Source of the DNA: a virus
IMG/VR virus record: IMGVR_UViG_3300005542_000016
Coordinates: 1 to 34,979 of that record
Length of the DNA stretch: 34,979 nucleotides
Strand: one strand, 5' to 3'
Part shown: positions 28,718-34,979 of the stretch, piece by piece
How the letters are laid out: each line of letters begins with the position of its first letter
Numbering within the stretch: position 1 is the stretch's first letter
Position numbers and translations under genes: made by a program
The notes under the pieces: model-generated
Databases searched by the model: none
Told to the model about the DNA's origin: nothing
What the model saw: only the letters and a program-made list of their open reading frames with translations

Positions 28718-31261
28718 TCACTTCGCCGCAGAAACCTTATAGGCAACCGAGTTTGGTGCGGCTCCGGAAAGTGCGCAAGCCTGCACCGTCGCAATTCCAG
28801 CACCCGGCGACGACATGAACGCTGCGGGCGCCATGACGCCCGTTCCGGGGTTGGCAAGCGGCACGGCCGTCGCATTGGTCAGATTGCTCGCACCGGGGAT
28901 CGTCACCGTCGTCGTGGCGCACGATCCGGCAGTCGGAGCTATCGCCGGGGAGACGGCCGAAAGCGGCCAGGTGACGGTAATCCCCGGATCGTTGCCGACC
29001 AGCAGCGGCGTCGTGTACCCGCCGACACTATTGGTGCCGATCGTCATCGTCGGCGCATCGGCACCCGATCCAAACGAATCATAGCCAATTGCCGCCAGAG
29101 TGCCGATCGGTGCGGCGGCGTTCACGTAATTGCCCGAGATAAGCCCGCCGCCAACCCCGGTCGTCGATACGTTGTGGGAAAGCCCGTAATTCGCCGAGCC
29201 CGCCGGCTGCATGCAGCGGTCGCCGATCTCCACCAGATTGATGATGTTCAGCGTGGAAACGCAGGCGCTCGCGGTGGTGCCAGCCCCGGAAATCTGATTG
29301 GAAACCAAGGTCAATCCGTTGACCGACGGGCTCGCCTCGATGCCGTTGAACTGTCCGGGCTTGAGATTGTAGCCGTCGATAACGCAGCCCTGCACCGTGA
29401 CGTTGCTGCCCCCGCCGCCGATATTGACCCCGTAGCCCTGGGCGTTCTTGATGTCGCAGGCCGAGATGACCCCGGTCGTTATCGGCGAAAGAACGCTGAT
29501 CGCGCCATCGGCCCCGGTTCCGGCCCCCCTCACCGTGGCGTTTCCGATCGTCAAATCTGCTACCGCGTCCTGAATGATTATCCCCGCATAGGCGCCAGCC
29601 GTGCCGTATCCGTCGCAATTGAAGCCCAGAATCTTCAGCGACGCCATACCACCGGTAACACCGCCGCCAAGGCTCATACAGTTGTTGGCAACATCGACAA
29701 CATTGTTGCCGGACATCACCGTATCTACAAAATCGCCTCCCGTAATACCATTACCGCTGGTGAATTGTCCGTTCAAATTGTTATTGCTGATGGTGGCATT
29801 TCTTATAAGCGGACTGAATCTCATCGCATCGTAGAGCGAGCCCCACAAAGTAATATTGTTTCCGCTCGCAGAAAACTGGCCCGGAACCACAGCTGTTGTC
29901 GAAGTAAAGAGGATACCGTTCTGCCCGCAGTTCTTCAGGCGATTGCCGTCAAGAACGAGACTGGTATAGCCTCCCGTACCACCAACAACCGGACCCTGTA
30001 CAACAATACAATGCTGACCGGTTCCGGTCGCATCTGAGTTGACAACCTTGAAATACCCAGACAGAGGAGACGGCCACGTTACCTCGTCCGCATAACAGAT
30101 TTGCGCATACCAGCAATGACTGTTGATGATCTCAATATCAAAGATCGCGGCCCCGATACAATGGTTGACACCTCCGCCGGACACCTGGAACACACAAGTT
30201 ATATTGTTAAAAACGATATCCTGGCCCTGATAATGCGTGCCCCAACCGCCGCGATTGATCCCGGTCGGATTGTAAGACGCGCCATCGACAAACTTGATGT
30301 GCCGAGTAGTGCCTGGATTGATATCGGAATCTTCGAGCGTCCCGCACGGGCCGCTCTGCCAGCATTGATTGCCGGTCACCAACCCGAATTCCGAGGCGTC
30401 CTGAACGGTCACACAGTAGCCGTCGGCCAGCGCCGCCTCGGTCACGCCGACACAGGAAATGTGGCTCGTCTCGAAATGGATGTCGTCGTTGATGATCAGG
30501 TTGCCTTCGCCGTTGAACCCGGAGAAGACAGTGTTGGCAAAGGTGCAGCGGTAACAGCCCTGCACCTCCAGAGCCATGTTCACATTATCGACCGCCGGCC
30601 CGACAAACTGGCCGCCGCGGATGGTCAAATCCGACAGTAGTGCGGTCGGCGTTGCAATGGCGCTGTCGCTGACCAGATAGCCGTCCTCGAGCGGCTCGAA
30701 CAGGGTAAGGGTATTACCTGAAATCGAGCGGATCAGGTGGATCTCGCCGGCATGGTGATCGAGCCCGGAGCCGGGCGGCGAGGTGGTAAAGTTGGACGAC
30801 ACCTTGACTGCACAGGCCGGGTTCGGAATGCCGGTGTTGCTGGCGCAAAACCCCGCCGTACTCGCGACCTGGAGGCTCATCTGGTTGAAGGTGCCGTCCG
30901 CGGTCAGCGCCGAAGACGCGCCAAGGGTATCCGACATCGTCATCAACGGCACGGCCGCATCAGGCCCGCGCGCGTCGACGAATTGCGCGTTTGAAGCCAT
31001 ATCCAGCGAGACGGCGCATTTCGGGTCCGCGGGGGCCGTCACAAACTTGTAGACCCCAGCCGGCACGGTGGCCGTCTTGCCGCACAGCGCCGGCATGAAA
31101 CGGGTAAAGATCGGACCGTTGTCGACCGTCCCGGTGCCGTCGGCGCCGTAATCGAGGACATTGGGATTGACGGGCGCCACACTCGTCGCCGCCACAAACA
31201 TCAGGGCGCAGGCAGCCAACGTCACACCGGCGCAGCGTACCAGCCGCCGGCCAAAACTCAT
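28718..31261 (-). CDS. Right-handed beta-helix tailspike with signal peptide (847 aa)
   Basis: The ATG at 31261 overlaps the stop of the 202-aa gene (ATGA); a TTG four codons upstream is less likely. Residues 1-30 form a signal peptide or anchor ('RRLVRCAGVTLAACALMFVA'). Then 'VNPNVLDYGADGTGTVDNGP' and 'TATVPAGVYKF' match the first coil of pectate-lyase-like phage tailspikes. The body has the Asn/Gly-rich coils expected of a beta helix, such as 'ISNNNLNGQFTSGNGITGGD' and 'TIGNATVRGAGTGADGAISV'. Many Cys residues occur. Active-site residues cannot be assigned by eye. The DNA near 29640-30120 is AT-richer. It probably binds or degrades host polysaccharide. The export signal is unexpected. Confidence 0.8.
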   Translation of the reverse strand: MSFGRRLVRCAGVTLAACALMFVAATSVAPVNPNVLDYGADGTGTVDNGPIFTRFMPALCGKTATVPAGVYKFVTAPADPKCAVSLDMASNAQFVDARGPDAAVPLMTMSDTLGASSALTADGTFNQMSLQVASTAGFCASNTGIPNPACAVKVSSNFTTSPPGSGLDHHAGEIHLIRSISGNTLTLFEPLEDGYLVSDSAIATPTALLSDLTIRGGQFVGPAVDNVNMALEVQGCYRCTFANTVFSGFNGEGNLIINDDIHFETSHISCVGVTEAALADGYCVTVQDASEFGLVTGNQCWQSGPCGTLEDSDINPGTTRHIKFVDGASYNPTGINRGGWGTHYQGQDIVFNNITCVFQVSGGGVNHCIGAAIFDIEIINSHCWYAQICYADEVTWPSPLSGYFKVVNSDATGTGQHCIVVQGPVVGGTGGYTSLVLDGNRLKNCGQNGILFTSTTAVVPGQFSASGNNITLWGSLYDAMRFSPLIRNATISNNNLNGQFTSGNGITGGDFVDTVMSGNNVVDVANNCMSLGGGVTGGMASLKILGFNCDGYGTAGAYAGIIIQDAVADLTIGNATVRGAGTGADGAISVLSPITTGVISACDIKNAQGYGVNIGGGGSNVTVQGCVIDGYNLKPGQFNGIEASPSVNGLTLVSNQISGAGTTASACVSTLNIINLVEIGDRCMQPAGSANYGLSHNVSTTGVGGGLISGNYVNAAAPIGTLAAIGYDSFGSGADAPTMTIGTNSVGGYTTPLLVGNDPGITVTWPLSAVSPAIAPTAGSCATTTVTIPGASNLTNATAVPLANPGTGVMAPAAFMSSPGAGIATVQACALSGAAPNSVAYKVSAAK

Positions 31262-31866
31262 GGGAGAATCCAACGTCCCAGCCCCAGATAGCCGTTCGGA
31301 ATGATCACCCCGCCGCCATCGTCCGGGCGTGCGTCGGTGGTACTCCAGACATAAGTGACAGGCGGCTTGTCCCCCGGCTCATAGTACCCCAGCACCATCA
31401 CCGGCATCGGCCCCGGAGGAGCCGGCAATGCCCGCAAAGTCGCAATATTCGGCACCCAGCCGAGATTGACCAGCCCGAGCAGCCCGAAGCCCTGCAGTTT
31501 GTAGCGGTGGCCAAGGAGGTCGACGACGCAGGTCAGGCCATTATCGGGCGATGTCGTATCGGTCGGATCCCACTCCCAGAACCCGGCCCCCACCCCGATC
31601 GGCGTACCCCCGACCCCGGTGCCGAACACACCGCCGGTACCGGTGCCGAATACCCCGCCTTCGCCGCTGCCGAACACGCCAGAAGGCGCTATCGAGGGAT
31701 CGAATTGCGGGTCGTAGTAGGCCTCGACGTAGAACACCCGCGTTACGGTCTTGCTGTAATAATACTGGAAAAAGGTCTGGTTGGTGCGCAGCGCATCGAG
31801 CGAGGGCAGAATCGGGATGATCAGCTCGTCCTGCAGCGAGCCGTTGAGGTTGCGCAGGCCGCTCAT
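31258..31866 (-). CDS. Spike-base / tail adaptor protein (202 aa)
   Basis: The gene is coupled to the portal by ATGA. The N-terminal half ('LQDELIIPILPSLDALRTNQ') leads into 'YYDPQFDPSIAPSGVFGSG' and a repeated G-V-F-G-T-G-x-G-G tract nearly identical in style to the insertion in tail tubular protein A. The C-terminal part 'VLGYYEPGDKPPVTYVW', 'DDGGGVIIP' and 'GRWIL' is the small domain that in many phages directly precedes the beta helix of a tailspike in the same chain. The protein therefore looks like the virion-attached base of the spike, with the helix encoded separately downstream. Confidence 0.65.
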   Translation of the reverse strand: MSGLRNLNGSLQDELIIPILPSLDALRTNQTFFQYYYSKTVTRVFYVEAYYDPQFDPSIAPSGVFGSGEGGVFGTGTGGVFGTGVGGTPIGVGAGFWEWDPTDTTSPDNGLTCVVDLLGHRYKLQGFGLLGLVNLGWVPNIATLRALPAPPGPMPVMVLGYYEPGDKPPVTYVWSTTDARPDDGGGVIIPNGYLGLGRWILP

Positions 31867-33728
31867 CGCGGCGCTCCGGGCGCCGGCCCGGGAGCTGCCG
31901 GGCCGGCGCCGCCGCCACCGGTGCCCAGCACCTGGTCGAGTGCGGTGTTGCCGCCGCCGACCGGCGTCTGGCTCAAGGTCTGGGCGCCCTGGATCGCCGC
32001 ACCCGCGGCTGCCGTCAACGCCTGCTGCTGCTGCGCCTGCGCCCGGTTGGCGCGCAACTTCCGCACCTCTTCAGGTGAATTGAGAATGTCCACCGGCACG
32101 TTGAGCAGGCTCGCATAGTGCCGCCCGGTTCGGTCGGGGTTGATCAGATCACGCGCTTCCGGGTAGACCGCCCCGAGATTGCCGCCGATCGTCGCCACAA
32201 ACCGCTCGATCGAACCCGTCGCAGCCGCCCGCTGCGCCATCGCCATCTCGGAAATGTAATCGATCTGCAGCGGCAGCCGCGCCAAACTCTCCGGCATCGG
32301 CGGAAACATCCCGCGGCGCCGCATGATCTCGAAAATCCGCACTACCGCAGGCGAGCCGCCCTCGCTCTGAAACGCCTCGATGACCGGCCCCAGCACCTGA
32401 ATCTTCTCGCCCTTGCGCTCGTAAATCTCCAACTCGTTGCGCGGCTGAATCCCTTCCATCTGACTGATCATCAGAAAGATGTCGGTGAAAAAGGCGCGAT
32501 TGATCCGGTCCTGGCACTCCTTGATGTCGGCCAGCATCCCGGCCAGATCAGGCGCCACCTCGTAGATCGGCCGCATCCCTTTCCCGGCATCGACCTGGCT
32601 CACATAGGTAATATGCCCCGGCAGGATCGAAGACGGCTGGTTCTTCAACTCGGCATGCGCCAGGAGCGGCGGGCGCACCTGCTTCTCGATCGCCTCGGCC
32701 TTGCGCTTCTGCTCGGTCTGCAACTGCATGATGTCGGGCAGCGCGTCCATCCCCGGCGAACGCCCATAAGCGTCGTTCGAAACCGTCTGCCAGCGCGCCG
32801 CGATAAACGGCCTCTCATAAAACCCGCGCTTCGACAGGGGCCGCTCGTTCTGCTGCCCCCAAACCCAGTACACCTCGCGCCAGGTGTATTCCTCTCCCAC
32901 CAGACGCACGCTCGATCCCGGATAGCGCCCGCGGATCGCAAAATTGGGCTCGATCGCGTGCGCAATCACCCGCTCGGTTTCGAGTGCGGCACCCTTCGTC
33001 GCCCACAGCTGCTGAATGTCGGCCGGGCAATTCTCGACCCCGAACATGTCGATAATCTGGGCCACCGTGAGAGTGAATTGCCGGTAAAGCGTATTATCTT
33101 CAAATTGCGACGAAGCGCCCAAATAATACTCGCCGGCGCACGGATTATACCCGCGCACTACATTTTCTTCGTCCTCGTAAAAGATGATGACGCCAGTGCC
33201 GAAGACAGTCATGTCCTCGAACATCTGACCCATGCACTTATAAAAATTCGACTCTGCCATCACCGCATACATGCGGTTTTCAACTTCCTCCAGCCACGCC
33301 GCAGCCTCGGCGTCGATCTCCAGGTTGCGGTCGATCCCGGCCTTCAGCTTGAACCAGGGATGTGTGGCGCTGCACAACCCCGAGGTCATCCCCGAAGCGC
33401 AGGTGCGCATCGCCAAGGTGCCGGTCGAGTCCACGATCTCCTGGTTGATCGGAAACCCGCGCACCATCGTATTCGCGGTGATCAGCCAATGGTAACGCCG
33501 CGGCAGGATGAACCTTGCCAGAAGCGACCAATGCTCCCACCACGACAAACGCCAGTTGCGCAGCATCGCCAACCGCGCTTCGAGATGCGTCCAGAGATCT
33601 CCCCAATCGGGATCGTAGAAATGCTCAATGTCGGGAGGACTTGCCGGCTGTGCGGCAAGCAGCGTCGGCGACGACCGCTCGTAATGCGGCGCCTCCTCGA
33701 CCAGCGCCAGCGCCGTCGAGCGCGCCAC
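31863..33728 (-). CDS. Portal protein, head-to-tail connector (621 aa)
   Basis: This is the Head-tail_con family (PF12236) of podoviruses. 'WWEHWSLLARFILPRRYHWL', 'CASGMTSGLCSATHPWFKLK' and 'VFGTGVIIFYEDEENVVRGY' are family hallmarks, as is 'SNDAYGRSPGMDALPDIMQL' near residue 330. The C-terminus is Gln/Ala then Gly/Pro-rich, as usual. The start is GTG 33728, with a weak GGGG upstream; there is no earlier start in frame. It forms the dodecameric ring through which DNA passes. A 111-base gap upstream separates it from the GapR-like gene; I see no confident promoter or terminator in that gap. Confidence 0.9.
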   Translation of the reverse strand: MARSTALALVEEAPHYERSSPTLLAAQPASPPDIEHFYDPDWGDLWTHLEARLAMLRNWRLSWWEHWSLLARFILPRRYHWLITANTMVRGFPINQEIVDSTGTLAMRTCASGMTSGLCSATHPWFKLKAGIDRNLEIDAEAAAWLEEVENRMYAVMAESNFYKCMGQMFEDMTVFGTGVIIFYEDEENVVRGYNPCAGEYYLGASSQFEDNTLYRQFTLTVAQIIDMFGVENCPADIQQLWATKGAALETERVIAHAIEPNFAIRGRYPGSSVRLVGEEYTWREVYWVWGQQNERPLSKRGFYERPFIAARWQTVSNDAYGRSPGMDALPDIMQLQTEQKRKAEAIEKQVRPPLLAHAELKNQPSSILPGHITYVSQVDAGKGMRPIYEVAPDLAGMLADIKECQDRINRAFFTDIFLMISQMEGIQPRNELEIYERKGEKIQVLGPVIEAFQSEGGSPAVVRIFEIMRRRGMFPPMPESLARLPLQIDYISEMAMAQRAAATGSIERFVATIGGNLGAVYPEARDLINPDRTGRHYASLLNVPVDILNSPEEVRKLRANRAQAQQQQALTAAAGAAIQGAQTLSQTPVGGGNTALDQVLGTGGGGAGPAAPGPAPGAPR

Positions 33729-33839
33729 TTATCGCCCCACGCCAATCATTACGACCGACGTGTATGCCTATTTTACAAGAAGATTGAACGTCCTATCGCC
33801 GCCGAGAGAGCAGCACTACAGCAGCAGTCACCTATCGCG

Positions 33840-34298
33840 TCAGGCCTGCGCCGTCGCAACATCCTCTTTCGGGCTGCGCCCGGCACGCTCGTTCCAGCCC
33901 GCCATCCAGCCCTGCTGCCACTCCTCACGCTCCACAGTCGTTGGCACATAGGGGTTGCTCGACGCCGGATCGCCATTCATCGCCGCTCGATGCCCGGCAT
34001 CATATTCCAGGCGGGCGGACGGCTTGCGCTTCTTCGGAAGCTTCATCCGCAGCATCGCCGCCTCACCCAAGGGCGTGTCGGCCAGCATCCCAAGCTCTCG
34101 CCGGTAGCCGTCCATGGCCGCCTCTTCTGCAGCCACCGTGTCCACATCCCGCTTGCGCTCGCGGATCAGCCGGCGCAGCAGCTTCGGGTCGAAGCCGTAG
34201 GCCTTCGCCTCGATGTAAACTTCCTTGATGTCTTCGACGATCCCGGCCCGATCGCCCTCCAACAGCTCGATGCGATCGACGATCGCTTTCAGATCCAT
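33840..34298 (-). CDS. GapR-like (DUF2312) DNA-binding protein with an RMF-like C-terminus (152 aa)
   Basis: Residues ~4-75 ('IVDRIELLEGDRAGIVEDIK', 'EVYIEAKAYGFDPKLLRRLI', 'RERKRDVDTVAAEEAAMDGY') match the GapR/DUF2312 family of alphaproteobacteria, which binds overtwisted DNA as a coiled-coil clamp. After a Lys/Arg linker ('LPKKRKPSARLEYD') comes 'GHRAAMNGDPASSNPYV' and 'EEWQQGWMAGWNE', the layout of ribosome modulation factor-like domains (G-x-x-A-x-x-G, NPY/CPY, W-x-x-G-W). The ATG overlaps the upstream stop (TGATG); a GTG just before it is possible. A role in host chromosome or translation takeover is plausible. The GapR part is recognised firmly, the RMF part less so. Confidence 0.72.
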   Translation of the reverse strand: MDLKAIVDRIELLEGDRAGIVEDIKEVYIEAKAYGFDPKLLRRLIRERKRDVDTVAAEEAAMDGYRRELGMLADTPLGEAAMLRMKLPKKRKPSARLEYDAGHRAAMNGDPASSNPYVPTTVEREEWQQGWMAGWNERAGRSPKEDVATAQA

Positions 34299-34573
34299 CA
34301 CCGCCCCCTAAACTCTTCGGCATGAGCCGAACAATAGGGACGGCTGCCGATGAATACGGTCGGCCGTTCCTGACAATCCCCACGCGCACAAATAAGCTGC
34401 ATCGACGATGGTGTGTACCTGAAGCCACCTATAACACCTTTGGACGGCCTATCTTTACTTATCGCATCTACAGACAGTGGCGGACGCGCCATCTTCGCCA
34501 GATATTCGCCTATTTTACTCAACTTCTCGTCAATTCCGCGCAAAACCATCAGGATTTCGTCGGTTTTGTCCAT
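34298..34573 (-). CDS. Small protein with Cys/His metal-binding motif (91 aa)
   Basis: The ATG at 34573 follows the upstream stop by one base and has GGGAGGA upstream. An N-terminal helix 'TDEILMVLRGIDEKLSKIGE' looks like a short coiled coil. The C-terminal part has 'LICARGDCQERPTVFIGSRP' and 'YCSAHAEEF', giving C-x4-C and C-x2-H pairs suited to one zinc ion, in the style of a treble-clef or zinc ribbon. No family is recognised. It is coupled to the GapR-like gene downstream by TGATG. Confidence 0.6.
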   Translation of the reverse strand: MDKTDEILMVLRGIDEKLSKIGEYLAKMARPPLSVDAISKDRPSKGVIGGFRYTPSSMQLICARGDCQERPTVFIGSRPYCSAHAEEFRGR

Positions 34574-34574
34574 T

Positions 34575-34979
34575 TCAGTGAAGTTCCTCCCAATACCGAG
34601 AGCTTCTCTGCATGTCAGAAGTTTGCTGGGCCGCTTCCGAAGCTTGGCGCAGCCCGGACAGATAGGCGTTGCCCTCTGCCTCTTCGGCCGCCAAATCGCG
34701 CGCCTCCTGCCGATCCAGCGCCGACTGACAGCCCGGATCAGCCGCGTAATCGCAAGCCTGCGTCGGCGCCGCAAGCAAAACGGCAAAACACAGAACCGCC
34801 GCTCCCAGTAGCGTCTTCGCCGCCGTCGCCGGCGCCCCCGTTCCCTGCGGCGACGATTCGACCGTCCCGGCAAAGCCCGAGGCCGCAGCCCCCGCAACCG
34901 CCGCCCGCTGGGCCGCGGCCGAGGCAGAACCGGCCAGCTGCACGCTCGGCGTCGAGATCGAAGGCGGCGGCGGGGGCGG
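34575..34979 (-). CDS. Pro-rich phage small structural protein apparently fused to an exported C-terminus (partial, 134 aa visible)
   Basis: The frame is open to the right window edge, so the start is outside. The visible part begins with six Pro residues and has 'GFAGTVESSPQGTG' and 'AAKTLLG'. This is the signature of a small phage protein that usually stops right after K-T-L-L-G. Here the frame continues into a hydrophobic helix ('AAVLCFAVLLAAPTQA') that looks like a signal peptide with A-x-A site, followed by 'CDYAADPGCQSALDRQEARD' and a polar helical end. A stop may have been lost, fusing two genes, or the second part may be a membrane-bound extension. No internal ATG, GTG or TTG is in a good place for a separate signal-peptide gene. 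Confidence 0.55.
   Translation of the reverse strand, partial: PPPPPPSISTPSVQLAGSASAAAQRAAVAGAAASGFAGTVESSPQGTGAPATAAKTLLGAAVLCFAVLLAAPTQACDYAADPGCQSALDRQEARDLAAEEAEGNAYLSGLRQASEAAQQTSDMQRSSRYWEELH

Noticed and set aside
33729-33839. Possible promoter upstream of the portal gene (TTGTAA ... CGTAAT)
   Set aside because: Spacing and matches are poor; nothing distinguishes it from chance in this AT-richer gap.
32118-34325. A very long plus-strand open frame opposite the portal and GapR-like genes
   Set aside because: It is the complement of clear minus-strand genes, is Arg/His/Leu-rich and has no recognisable domain. Long antisense frames are expected in GC-rich coding DNA.
1-34979. Diversity-generating retroelement, suggested by the BPP-1-like head genes
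   Set aside because: No reverse transcriptase motif and no template/variable repeat pair seen in any of the fibre genes of this window.
1-34979. tRNA genes, CRISPR arrays, insertion sequences or attachment sites
   Set aside because: No cloverleaf-like intergenic segment, no regularly spaced repeats and no transposase or integrase frame. Intergenic space is almost absent.

Overview
The window is the late structural region of a podovirus-type tailed phage or prophage, probably infecting an alphaproteobacterium. This is suggested by the high GC content, a GapR-type (DUF2312) protein, BPP-1-like capsid genes (Bbp19-like, Bbp16-like, GP7-type capsid) and a T7-like connector, tail-tube and internal-virion order. 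Almost every gene lies on the minus strand, so transcription runs from position 34979 towards 1. Genes are packed with ATGA, TGATG or TAATG overlaps, as in one long late operon. Terminase, replication and lysis genes are not recognisable here, and both ends of the window cut through a gene.

Layout in the direction of transcription. (i) 34979-31863: a Pro-rich partial gene, a Cys/His small protein, a GapR-like protein with an RMF-like tail, and the portal. (ii) 31866-28718: a 202-aa spike-base protein followed by an 847-aa beta-helix spike that carries its own signal peptide. (iii) 28662-26377: small genes and an accessory island. It holds a DUF1828-like protein, a 25-aa remnant, a fragment of a Ro60/TROVE protein and a headless HTH gene, plus the only plus-strand gene, a ribbon-helix-helix regulator with its own promoter. 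(iv) 26270-22689: Bbp19-like protein, scaffold, major capsid, cement protein and a 280-aa unknown. (v) 22689-18522: two small exported proteins, an O-antigen-ligase-like membrane protein with an apparent +1 frameshift, and a run of very small genes. These include a HiPIP-like four-Cys protein, an encapsulated-ferritin-like mini protein and a His/Glu/Arg-rich disordered protein. (vi) 18544-6383: tail tubular A, a low-affinity-iron-permease-like membrane protein, tail tubular B, a gp13-like GNAT protein, gp14-like protein, a transglycosylase-containing internal protein and a 1559-aa ejection protein. (vii) 6258-1: tail fibre and adhesin genes, nearly all with Sec-like or Tat-like signal peptides. 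One contains a catalytically dead SGNH domain and a GH16-like domain.

The most interesting signals are as follows. First, there are four potentially iron-linked genes inside the virion operon; the EncFtn-like protein keeps the three ferroxidase ligands and sits close to an HK97-fold capsid gene, an arrangement reminiscent of encapsulin-ferritin pairs. Second, several of these neighbouring small proteins share an (SRAEK)RY(G) peptide. Third, a tailspike is split in two exactly where a signal peptide appears. Fourth, a whole set of phage adhesins has export signals and shared polyglycine hinges. All functional statements are read from sequence by eye; no search or structure prediction was run.
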